DNA of 64,000 bases, taken from Liolophura sinensis (Eukaryota > Mollusca > Polyplacophora > Chitonida > Chitonidae). The stretch covers positions 29,481,979 to 29,545,978 of the forward strand of contig NC_088302.1 of the NCBI RefSeq assembly GCF_032854445.1, read 5' to 3'. Made by a program: the position numbers and the translations under genes. Numbering within the stretch: position 1 is the first letter of the stretch; each line of letters begins with the position of its first letter. The notes beneath the pieces were generated by a model. It had not been told where the DNA came from and ran no database searches. It saw only the letters and a list, made by a program, of their open reading frames with translations. This document shows positions 13,766 through 61,600 of the stretch, in pieces.

Positions 13766-16619
13766 TAAGGTAAACAGATGCAAAAGGTCGTATCTTTCAT
13801 ACATGAAAGGGTCGAAGAATATATGATAGTGCTAAAGACAACTACGCTGCTTCCAACATTAGCTTCGTGGTAATAAAACATCAAATGAACAGATACAAAT
13901 GAATAGAACTGAATATAACAAGGTAGTCATGAAACCTTCAACAAACGGCTTTGATGTTGATTTACAAAAAGAGTGTTGAAAACGCTAAATGTTGCGTGGA
14001 ACCCCAACATATGCACGAAAGCCGATTTTCAGCTCCTAATCAGTGCAAAACGGGATTGCAATTGAATTAAATGAACGAAAAGTAAAAACGTCGATACATA
14101 GGGCCATTAATTAGCAAAGGTCGTTAATGTGAACATTAATGTAGTACCGACAAACAATTAAAGAAACCTTAGTTTATCTTTATACTACATTGCAACGGGA
14201 TTTTTGTTGGCATTAATGGCCATGTAGTAAAAGAGATGTGAAAAGACCAGGGGTAAGTGTTCCAAGAGAGGCAATGAACGTTTGGTGAATGTTTAGGCCA
14301 GATCACCATCAGGGTTTTGTTTCGCAGGCACCCTGAGAGCAAACGGGGTGAAACAGGTAGGGTTGGGTATTCAGCTGATAGCGTTGTGACAAATTATCGA
14401 ACGATGGCCCTAGGAAGGTTTCGGCCCTGCACTGTGCACCTGCCCAAGCAGATTACGAGGCTCAAACCTGTTATTGCCATGACAACGGCAAGATAATATT
14501 GAAAGAGGATTTAAGGCTTCGCTTCAAGGAAACCATTGAAGGGCCGGTATTAAGCTGGCTGACGTGTAGGTTGGGTCTGGCCAGAGACCAAGGACCCGTG
14601 TACATAGCCGCCTGTCAACGACAGTGCCAGTCTTCCACGGAACCCCGTCGGCCAGTGAGATTACCTGCCTCAGCGAGTCAGTTTGCGATTTCAATTTGCC
14701 ATGGATCAAGTCAATAGAAGACATAAAACGGTTACTTGTCCATTTTCTTCGAGAACCTCATAAAGTTGGTGAAGCTTGCTGAAGGCTTGCGCAGATCCTC
14801 CTTCAACGTGCATAGCCTGATACTTAACGGATCCACATGTTCTGTGAGCTCAACTGCTTTTGATTTATTGGGGTCATATACTACAAGGCTTTGGGCTTTA
14901 CTATTTTTTGCCCCACATTTACATTCAAATGTAGCAAAAAAAAAAAAAAAAGAAAAAAAAAAACAAAATACAAAACCGTGAATTGTGTCGCTATATATAG
15001 CCATTTAAAAATTGTATATTCACATACTACATTATAACGTTACTGAAAACGTGATTTCCCCAAGATTAAAACTAAGTATCAAAGATTCAAATCTAAACGA
15101 CAAATTTAAGGGTGCCAAGGCAAGAAAATGCTTTCTAAAATAGTACAATAACGACTGTCTTTTGTTTTTTATGTAAATGTACCTTAATTCTCTTCCAATA
15201 AACAAGTCGTATTCTGATCGGTTGCTTAAGAAGTACATCTCTAGACCATTTGAACAAAACACTAAACGCCAGCACCAGACGTTTCCAACAATATTAGCAG
15301 ATAACAAAAATGTTCTTCATGATAGTTTGTATATATGGTTCAGATATTTGTAAATTAACATTGAAAAACAAACACACCGTGTTCATAATAGAAAGCAAGT
15401 TTATTTGTGGGCGGCATGTATGGATCAAAAAGCATTACATAGTCACTTTTAGATGTACTCATTTTGTACAAGATATGATGGGTTTATGAACAAAGCACGT
15501 AAGTATACATAAGACGTTAGAAATTATGCTACGGGGAACAACTTCTTTAACGATCAGTTGTGTTGATATATTCCATCATTTCCATCATACAAAAACAATT
15601 GTCACCTCTCTGCAATATTTACACATATTTACATAAATAAATGCAAGCAATTTTAAAATATTGACTCAGAAAAAGCTGTTTGAGACCCCTAGTTCTTAAC
15701 AAAAAGGTACATCCAGCATTAGGTTTATAACTGATTCTGTTTGTAGACATAGTAATCCTAACTTAAAAAAGCAACTTGTTGGTCGAAGGCAAAAACACCG
15801 CTAATATAGCACTGTTTGAAATAGCGTCCGAAACCAAACTTACAATATAGCAGACATACAAAGAAACTACCCTGAACTCTCACTATATGTACAAATAAAA
15901 TATAAACTTTAAAATCGCGGCGAATCAGTTTCTCACGTTTAGCTGTATTTATCGTCTCGTCAATGGTAAGTTTGTGGGTTCCTTTACTTTCCACACGAGC
16001 TTTTGATGGGAGTTCATTTTATCCCCATCAACGTTGCTACCACCGATGTTCATCATTATTGTCTGCGAATTTCTGTTCAATTTTTCCATTGTTAGTTGTA
16101 ATATACGCAGACAGATCAAGACAAAACAATTTCCAGACACAGTAAGGCGTTACCGTTAGATGCACACTCACTGGTCGTTTTCCCCTTCCATCACTAGCAA
16201 AGAATATACTGTTCAACAGTTTCTCTGACAACATACCTGTTTTGCAGCAAGTCATGATTTAACATAAAATAGACCTGCGCATCGTACAAGGCTATATCCT
16301 ATACAATCACACATTTCTTTCAACATCGCAGATTTCAGCGTCATTTCCCCCATACAAGACTGAACAACAGCCATTCCTATCGTACACTTCAATTCACATT
16401 GGTAAATTCCCCTAGATATCTACATGTATGTACGTGGTGTTTAACCAGTGACGTCTCGTTAATTTCCCACCATTTTTGTTATGAACAGTTTAAAGCTTTC
16501 AGCGTTCATAGATATATCCACCATGTATATTATATCCCATGTTCAATTTGGGTGATAGTCCTCAATCCAGAGACAAGTTTTCATTGCTGTTTAAATCCTC
16601 TGGCACTTCCTGTGAATAC
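13766..16619. other. Intergenic downstream of the channel gene
   Basis: A poly-A tract lies at about 14936-14968. The rest is AT-rich and I recognise no gene or element. Confidence 0.45.
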
Positions 16620-16641
16620 CGTACGGGGTAAATTTCCTTGG

Positions 16642-16647
16642 TTTATT
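16642..16647 (-). terminator. Putative polyadenylation signal AATAAA
   Basis: AATAAA on the minus strand, about 330 nt after the stop codon of the channel gene. It is the first canonical hexamer I noticed downstream of the stop. It would give a 3' UTR of roughly 350 nt, but the cleavage site is not visible. Confidence 0.45.
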
Positions 16648-16977
16648 CCGCACAATTATTCACATGGCTCCTGTCAGCAATGAACCAATTCTGACATAGT
16701 TTCAGTTTCCACGCAGAGGTTGAGTCTGTCGTCATATATAGGTAATATATATGTGACAAGTCAGGCGTGGGAATACCTATTCTGACTGAAACCACATGTT
16801 CCAAGCTTTTCGCCAGGCCATTTTTGCAGCTGTTCCAATCAGGCGTCACGAATATACAATGATAACCACAGTACACAGAACGCGTCCATTTTATGGAACA
16901 ACGCGCGAAGGACAGACATCATTCATCCATAGGCAAAACTCCAGGTCCCTAAACGAACTAAGGTTCCCCACAAAGCA

Positions 16978-52905
<35,928 letters not shown>

Positions 52906-52908
52906 CGG

Positions 52909-55900
52909 GCTGGAGAATACACACAAATCTTCAAAGACAATATACCTTTCCGTCTTGAAAGGATTCAGCTTTTCCAGCTAGCGAGAAAAAGTATCAGAAA
53001 AGCACATGGAACTGAATTCATCAAAGGCACTGGAGCACATGCAGCACACTTTCCGTGGAATCCTCAAAATTCACATTTTTGGTGGTGAACTACAGAACTT
53101 GCACACGTAAAAAAAATCCCTTTGTTTCGGATGGTGATACGTCCACAACGTACACTGAAGCACAGTACACAGATTGAACTGATCGAGTTAAATCAATCCG
53201 AGTAAAATAAAAGTACAATTTTTAGGTTAGGTGAACTCAATCAACTTTACGTAGAACCCGATACACGAGAAAGAGACAGAAACAAAAGCCTTGAGAGATC
53301 TGGAATAAAAGGCAAATCGTGTTCCGTCAGCGGTCAGCTTTGGTTACAGTGGCACTGACGGAGTCCGGCTACGTGGAAATACCGTGCAGTCTGAGTGAAC
53401 TGGAACGGATCGGAGAGAAAGTAGCAAAAGTCTAATGAATTACTCCATTCATCTACTTAAACGAGTCCAGTTTCCATTAAAGCGGCATATAAATTTCCCA
53501 TCACAGCGCGAACAAGGCTCCCCCGGTCACACAGTGTGGCTCATTGCTTTCTCGTATCTAAGGAATTAAGTCTGTAATTGATAAGGTCGCCGATTTAAGG
53601 TCTCGCGTGGTTCCACAGTTGATGGCCACGACCAGGTATTGTTCACTGAGCTCGCTCAGCCACTTGCTTCCTGAACCGATCGAAACTCCGTTAGACCTAA
53701 CCTCCTGACTGGCTGACATCCACTGGCTGATGTCAAACCGCTTCCACGGCTATATGGCAAAAAATCCCTTCACCAAATCTCCATCCAAAGTTGTCAGCTC
53801 GTACCTGGAGGCATTCTTCCTGTGCATTTATCAGCTTAGATCGGTGAAAGTGGAGAGCTTGTTTCACTTTCTTCCTTCAGGCGCGCCGGTCGCTGGAATA
53901 ACTGGCTTCACAAACTGCGTAACCTGTATAATATGATAATTACAGGCTAGTGTAGCTTTCTCGATCGATCCCGACGCGTTCTGGCCGCTCTTGCGAGCAG
54001 CGATTACACTGAGGAAGGTTAGAGAGCTATCTCAGGCGGTCATGATCCCGTGCGTCATTGTCATCCTTATAGGTTTCCCCCTTGGCAACTTGTCCGATTT
54101 CGCCCCTCTGACAATTCCTCAGTAGAAGCTCGCGTTTTAAGCTGCCAGATGTGTCGTGATCTCAGGGACACGGTTTGTTCCCAATGTCTGACACAGGCAA
54201 AACCATGTATGTCCGATATCTGAAATGGCAAAGAAAAGAACATAACTAACTGAAACATTTAATGAGCATATAACCATTGGGGAAGATGACGAACGCTGTT
54301 TAGTTTGGGGACCTGTTGAAAAATAAGCGGAACATTGTTTTTTCGGCTTTTTGGTGAGATTGAGTTTTACGCCTCTCAAAAGTGTACTTAGGAATGTGTC
54401 TTTAGAACCTAAAGCTGAGAAAAGGGGATAAGAACCGGGGAAGAGAGCGATATTGTTAAAAGATTGGATAATTTTCTTCTCCCCAGATCCCAATTAACTT
54501 CCGAATTCATACTTTAGACCCCGGAGGTATGGTTCCCACCTCCACAACCTAGAAAGCTATGAAAAGCACAATCTATTATCCCCTTGGCCCGTGCAATCGA
54601 TATTACAGCCAATCGTTTTCGCCTCGGCAAAGACTAAAGCGTCCGTCCACCCCCTATCGGTTTTAACAAAACCAGCCACCGAGAAATAAAGGTGCAGATT
54701 GTTTACACCCACAAATAAATTATGTAACTTGTTGTTAATTAAATGCTCCAACGGAGTACGGGCAACTGGAAATATCTGCTAACTTGTCAGTTGTGACCAG
54801 AAGAGTGGATTGCGTGGACTGTGGTATGTGTTAATTGAATGCGGCCGATTTAACAGCTACCTCCATCCTCGGCACGTCTAGTCATTTATCGATCAAGCCA
54901 GGGTGCTTCGTTTAGCTAATTAAAACATGTACGGCCATATCGAATTTTCTGAAGTAGATGTTTTGAAACGGATAGACTTTAGATGCACTGGACCTTTTTC
55001 GCGGAAGAATTCTCCTCGTTCTCCGGCTCTACAATGAAGGCGGCTTTCAGTTTGATGGTCGCTTTAATCAGCAGAACACGGAATACAGTTTAGCTGCGAT
55101 CGCATTAACACAGGATGGACCAATGAAACCAGCAATAATTTCCACGTGACCAGTTCGCGAGCACATTACTGTTGGTTAATTGACAGCTGTAAATATGGCA
55201 CCGGAAGTGATACGCTGCTGATTTAGCCGGCTGCTAATGGACAAAAATGATGTATGCTGGTTGATATCCGTTCTTAGCCACGGTCGCGAGTTCATAAACA
55301 GCAAGTCAACACAGTAAAGTTCGTCAAAGACACAGGAGAGTGAAACACAGTCAGTTTGTCGATATCATGCTTGGCTATATTTATTATCCCCTAATACTCG
55401 CAGACTTAAACAATGGTGAAACGCATGAGGGAGGCGGGACTGTTTGAAGGATGTATATAAGGTAATTTTTATAACGCACCTGACACACCGTATAGAAGAG
55501 GAATTTAGTCTTGCTTGCTTCTATTTAGCTTGGCCTATACCTGTCGGGTAACGAAGAAATACAGGGCATTGCAAGGTGTGGTAATATAATTACGCCACCC
55601 TTAACTTAATTATTATTATGAGAGCTATAAAACACGCGAGTGGCTATTTCTGTTCCAGTATTGACTCACATTACTGTAGAACTTAGTCTTCAGTCGGTAT
55701 GCACGGTGTGGTAATTGACATATTCCAGGTTAGGATTTTATAACTTAACAACAGACTTACTTTGCGCGGTAATGGCAAGCACCAAGCTCTGTCATCAGGG
55801 CTCTGTTGACTGTCTCTGTAAAGATCCTAGGGCCTCGTTTTCTTGCTTCCAAATGGAACTTAAACCTATGATGCTTTCCTTCATTTTTGCATTGATAGCA

Positions 55901-56740
55901 CACTATAGTTTAAATTTTAACAAAACCTAGAAATTCGTTGGGGTCAAGAAGAAAAATGAATGAAGAAAACAGCCAAATACATTCCACCAAAGATTAACAC
56001 ACTTCTTCACATGGCTGAAGTTTTACCATTCGCTTTAAGTAGTCCATGGTTTCTGTGCAAACAGACATAAAAGTTTTGGACTAAGTCTTACTTGTATCGT
56101 AGTGTATAGGCGTGATTAGTTTGAGAATAAACTAATATTGTGCAAAGAACTACTGTATTTGGAACGAAATTGAACTGATCGGATTAATACCATACGTAAT
56201 CTTTGGCTGGGCATCATTGAGCCTGTCTAATGCATCTGGGCTATGTGATTGAGCCTTGGTAATATCTGCCGAACTCATTAATTAACTCTGAAGATGGGTT
56301 TGATATCAATCTCCGGCAGTGATCTCAACGCTGATCGACAAATGGGGTCATGTGCAAACAAGGCTACGAAACAATGTACGAGTGGCGTGAGTTACCATGG
56401 TTGGAAGTGTTTTTGATTGTGAGATGAATGTACAAGATTCTGCTGAAGATCATGTCTGTTATATCTGTTACTAGCGTGACAGACGCTGCGGATGTCTTCG
56501 AGTAAGATCTTGCCGAGAAGCTAATAGCGAAATTACCGGCCGAAGTTAACCTTCTCCACTCCACATGCAGTGACCTTTCACTTAGCTGATGTGAATCTCC
56601 TCATTGGAATGGAGAGGGAATGGAGTAAATGACATACATTAAAGCAAGCAAATGCAGGACTCATACGTGTTAATAAAAGCAATTACACTAGGAGTTTTTA
56701 TTACTGAAAACAGGACCAAGACATACACGGAAAGAAATAC
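52909..56740. other. Upstream region of the channel gene, no recognised gene
   Basis: This stretch should hold the 5' non-coding exon and possibly the promoter, but I could not place them. A stretch at about 54.97-55.27 kb looks constrained: it is balanced in base composition and rich in homeodomain-, E-box- and TGACAG-type sites (for example 'ttaattgacagctgtaaata'). It is a candidate enhancer only. Confidence 0.35.
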
Positions 56741-56751
56741 ATTTTCTCCCG

Positions 56752-57019
56752 GGGGCCTCTCTTGCTTAGTTGGTCAGCGCGCTAGCGCAGCGTAATGACC
56801 CTCTCTTACCAATGCGGTCGCTGTGAGTTCAAGTCCATCTCATGCTGGCTTCATCTCCGGCCGTATGTGGGAAGGCCTGCAGCAACCTACAGATGGTCGC
56901 CGGTTTCCCACCGCGCTGTGCCCTGTTTCCACCCACCATAATGCTGGCCGCCGTCGTATAAGTGAAATATTCTCGAGTACGGCGTAAAACACCAATCAAA
57001 TAAATAAATATATAAATAA
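56752..57019 (+). mobile_element. SINE family A, full-length copy with target-site duplication
   Basis: The head is 'ttagttggtcagcgcgctag' (A-box) and then 'gctgtgagttcaagtcc' (B-box). The body runs through 'accataatgctggccgccgt' to 'acggcgtaaaacaccaatca' and an (AAATA)n tail. It is flanked by attttctcccg at 56741-56751 and 57020-57030. This is the most complete copy and defines the family for the others in this window. Confidence 0.92.
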
Positions 57020-57030
57020 ATTTTCTCCCG

Positions 57031-58394
57031 AAATGGCTACTCGGGTCCAAACTGGAAGGATCATCGTTCTCTTGCAGTACATAGGTACTAGATGACCAGT
57101 TTGCCCACAGTCAAAGACAGGAATGAACAATCAACTACAGAACTTTGCTCCGAACTACTTTTGGCGGGAAAAGATCTCCATTTCCCTTTATGGGCATATA
57201 ATGTGGTACATATATTACATTTTTGGACACTTTTGAGATTTCTTCCTATAGGCACATAAGTTCATAGTCGGTAGGATGAAACTAATACATGTGACTTCAG
57301 TCAAAGATAAAGACATCTGGTTATGTGGCCATAGGATTATAATGCCGCGAGGTTATACATCGCATTGTTGGAATTGCAAGGCACTACATTAGTTCCGATG
57401 TTTTCTGGACCAAATGTGGTCATAACTTAGTCTTAAAATTCGCCTTAAAAGCTGAATTAAAAACTTAATACTTCCCTGGCATGGCGCTGAAAATATAGTC
57501 GGCCATTAGTCAATATAGTTGGCACAAATCTGCTAAAAGGAGTCACTTGAGCGATACAATCGAAGCGTTATTGAAAGTAACGTTAAACTCCAAGCAAACA
57601 AGCATACATTTGCTCTGTCATAAGGATGGGGCTACCAAAGCGCATGATTAGTCACATGGCAGAATTAGAATTAGAAATCACATAACCAGTGACGTGACCG
57701 TGATACAACATGTTCATCTCAAAAATCAATGGCAGGAATATTTTTGGTGCAATCTACCAAATTTTGTGTGTCAATATGCTGTTTATAGAAAAGTCTTTCA
57801 TACATGAGTGGTAAATCTCCCTAAGTGACACTGTAGTTCAGAGGAAATATACAGATTAGTCTTTGCTAAGTGAACATATCTCGGTAAACTCATAAGGCGG
57901 TTGTCCTTCCCGCGTGAATGTGCACACCACATATATCGTATACACTTCTATCTAGGACACAATTCCTCGAACTGCGTAAGACTCACAAGTCAGTCTCCAA
58001 CACAGTATTTTCACAATCTTAAGAGGTGATTAAGGTTCTGCCCCTGTCATGCGGGCTTAGCTTGTGATAACTTGTATTTATACCTGACAGTGAATGCACT
58101 CCTCGGATTAGCTGTCCACGACTTACTTTGCTCCGGGGTCAGCACAAATACTGTTAGAGATTAAAACTCACAGACAGCGTTGTTGCCATGGCTTAGTTAG
58201 CCGTTGTCGCATGTATCAACAGAACGACTCGTAGAAAATCGAAACTTGGAAATGGAAACAGCATAAACGGTTTATTCAAGGAAGGGAACACGGATGATCT
58301 GAAGACGGAAACGGTGTATCCAAGTAGGGAAACACATGTCTAGATACAAAAACTGTATTCGAGGTTAATAACTATGTGTATCCAAATGTCAGAC
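57031..58394. other. Intergenic, nothing recognised
   Basis: No coding, RNA or repeat signature was identified. Confidence 0.45.
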
Positions 58395-58613
58395 CCAGGC
58401 CCCGGAATTACGAAGCAATCTTAGACTTAAGTCAAAATTTCAGATCGCATTAAAATTGTTGTTTCTTATGTTACAGGGTCAAAATTTTACTTTACGATGT
58501 AATTTCTGAGTAAATTACTTTTCAGCAAATATTTTAGACAAAATAACGGAAAGGAATATACACAATTTTTCATGATTGAAGTTTTGAATTAAGACTAAGA
58601 TCGCGGGGCCTGG
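58395..58613. mobile_element. MITE-like inverted-repeat element
   Basis: About 219 bp bounded by 'ccaggccccg' and its complement 'cggggcctgg'. Extended imperfect arms contain 'caatcttagacttaa' against 'ttaagactaagatcg'. The subterminal 'gacttaagtcaaaat' is shared with the 35.4-kb element, so the two belong to related non-autonomous families. Confidence 0.82.
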
Positions 58614-61600
58614 AAGCTGCAATACTCATGGTGCGGTCTCAACAAAGTTGATTGCATCTACCACATGCATTTCTATAATATGTAACACTGTGCATATACG
58701 TCTGATAACCTTTAAACCACATACAGTCTAAACTTTACACTAGGTTTGGAAAACTGAAAATCTATTTATTTGTTGGAATGGAGTATATGACACTCTTTGG
58801 AAACAAGCAGTTCTATTGCTTTTGCAAAAAATGTGACGACAATGAATGTTTTACAGATGTTTGAATATTGCATTCTGAGGTTTCGTCACATCAGCGAACG
58901 TCTGGCTGAGTAGAGTTAAAATATCAAAATGGAGAATACCAATGGTTAGAATTTGGATATTCTTGCTTTTCAGCCTTGAAATAAAACTATAACAATTGTG
59001 ACCATTGTTCTTTCAACTATATATGTATCAAGGATTTTCTCTATATTTCTTTGAATAAAGTTCAAAGTTGGTGAGCTTGTAGACCTTAGTTTGAACTGCA
59101 AAAAGTGCAAGCTGACTCTTTGAATTATACTTGCTCATCTGTACAGTAGTCTCTCTTTGGTGCTAGGAACATTATAGTGACTACTAAAAGCTAATAGCTA
59201 TATAATACCTAGTTAACAGACATCAAATTAAGAACTGGATACAGCGCTGGAAACGAGGGATGCCCAGAGGGTGAACAACGAGCGTTATCCACAGTTGCAA
59301 TATTGAGTAGAGGTAGTAAATATAGAGATACAAAATGAAAAGCCAATCACAAATGCAGTTAAAAAATCTTGGTATAAGGACAGAATGCAAGCCGAAATAA
59401 CTTACCTGAAAGACGCATTTAATGGGAATTAAAACATACAGGTCATGACTTGTAAATCCTTGAGCACGACGTTTAAATCTAACAGGGGAATCCAAATAAC
59501 AAAGTTATCTAAAACAAAAGACGACATATTCGTGAGAGGTGATACCTAGGGAGAGACCTGTACACACAAAATAATCCACAATTCAAGTCAATTACAAGAA
59601 GGGGAGTTCAGAGAAATCAATTCACAATCGCAGGTAGAAAGCTGACAATGCTAAGAAATGACATGTATGTGGAATTTAACACCTATATACGGACTGAGAT
59701 GTAAGTCCAAAATCTCCTACGGCAAGACACACAATGTAGATCCTTCCCTTCAGCTAAAAATTAAGGTAAAGTACATTGTGACTGGCTGATTGATTGATTG
59801 CCTTTTTTACCCGACCGTAGCTGTGGTCCACTTAGTAAATGGCGTCTGTGCTCATGAAAAGCGACCAGAAACTCCCGACTTTCGGTAAGCAGCACCAATA
59901 GACCTCGCGTCGCTAATGGAGAAGTTGTCGAGCATGGACTTGGATGGAGCTGTCTGGAAAGACAAGCGTGAGGAGGGATGGGAAAACTTGGCTCCTTGGG
60001 CTCAGTAATCCGTCTTGGGAGAATCGGGGCCGCTGTCAGAGAGAGGACGAGATCATCGTGCCACCCGTGACGGGATAACCGTTAAAATACCATCGTTTCC
60101 TCCCTCAGATCGCCTGGTTAGCTACTCAAGAGCGATCCGCGTGGGGGATTTACACCGACTCTGTCCATTTCCTCTCACTCTCCCATGCTTTTTACTTTGT
60201 GACGAGGCATCGAGTGGTTGCATTGCTGGCCAGCCTAATGCCCACCGAAAAAGTCAAATCTAATTGATATACTGCGACCCAGATTGTAATATGGTTCTGC
60301 TTGAAGGAATTGTTACAAGGTATCGTAACAGAGCCGATGGAACCAGCCCATCGTATTAGCATATTTCTTTCTATTAATTACCCACTTCATGATGTGGCAC
60401 ATTGGCATGACAGTGGTTAAATGACGGATCGTATTCTATAATGGAAACTTCAAACTGGATCTGTGTGGAAAGAACAAAAACTATTTCATTTACAATATGA
60501 ACAGATTGAAGTTTTGACAACACGTGCTTGAAGTCCTTATCATTCACTTCGGTTCCTTTGAAGATTAAGCGAATTCCTGCTATTTAAATTGCTTTGTATT
60601 ACGTTTTCAAGAAGGGCAACAGGACAGTAGGCTTCCTTAGAAAGCAGCAACAACAACAGCTTAATCCAATCTAACAGGGCTTCATTTGTCTTCTGTCGGT
60701 TCAAATATGTGTCTTCTTATGGATAAATCTTGACGGCTACGTGAGAACGAAATAAAAATAACATAAAAAATATTCAGGAAAATTGCAGATATTCCCGGAA
60801 AACAGCCAGCATGTGGCGATATAAGCGAAGATGCTGACATACAGTGCAGCATACTCCGTTGTCGATATTTATACGTCGCTATACCGAGTGATAAATGTGT
60901 ACGACCTTCATGACGCTGGCGGTATAACATGAGAGACGACAAGGTGATTTCAGTGGATCATATTTCGGGCTGAGTTACATCTGGACTCTCGCCGAGTCGG
61001 CTGTCCAAAAGCCCCGGTCATGTTATCTACAGACGGCGATGAGATGGCAAATATTGCAACAGAGAATTGTGTAAGTAGTCCGTCGGGAATTCTAATTGGT
61101 TTGGAGGTGTTCCAAGCGGTTGTAAATTCCAGTCCACAGTAATTGAAGAGGACGGAGAGGATCTATTGGGGAGGTCATCCTCGTTTCTCACCCTGCACGT
61201 TCGCCTGGCAAAACACCACCAGTGTAGGTGCTAAGATTCTCCCTCAAGTACAAGCACACAATGGGTCGGAGGTTAAGTTACAGACCCGTGAAAAGCTATC
61301 GGAAGTTAATGTTACCATCGTCACCTTGTGTGAAACATGGCGTGAATATGACCTCTTAACTACACGGGCTCTAGCTGGGGGTTATGTATATTTAGACGGA
61401 ATCCTCAGGGAATAAATTAAGGCCCTGGCTCGAACAATATTCTGTATTACCAACGAAAACGGGTAGATAAGAATTCGATGGTTAAGAGAATTCTGCGCAT
61501 TCTCAACCACCAAACGTCTTCCACACAAGAGAATGGTGTATTGGGTGGAAGTGAGGAAGTGAGGCGTTGTATATATGTATCAGTGCAGATATGCGGCATG

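Noticed and set aside
61143-61415. 90-residue plus-strand frame
   Set aside because: No domain or motif, no splice context, and composition as in neighbouring non-coding DNA.
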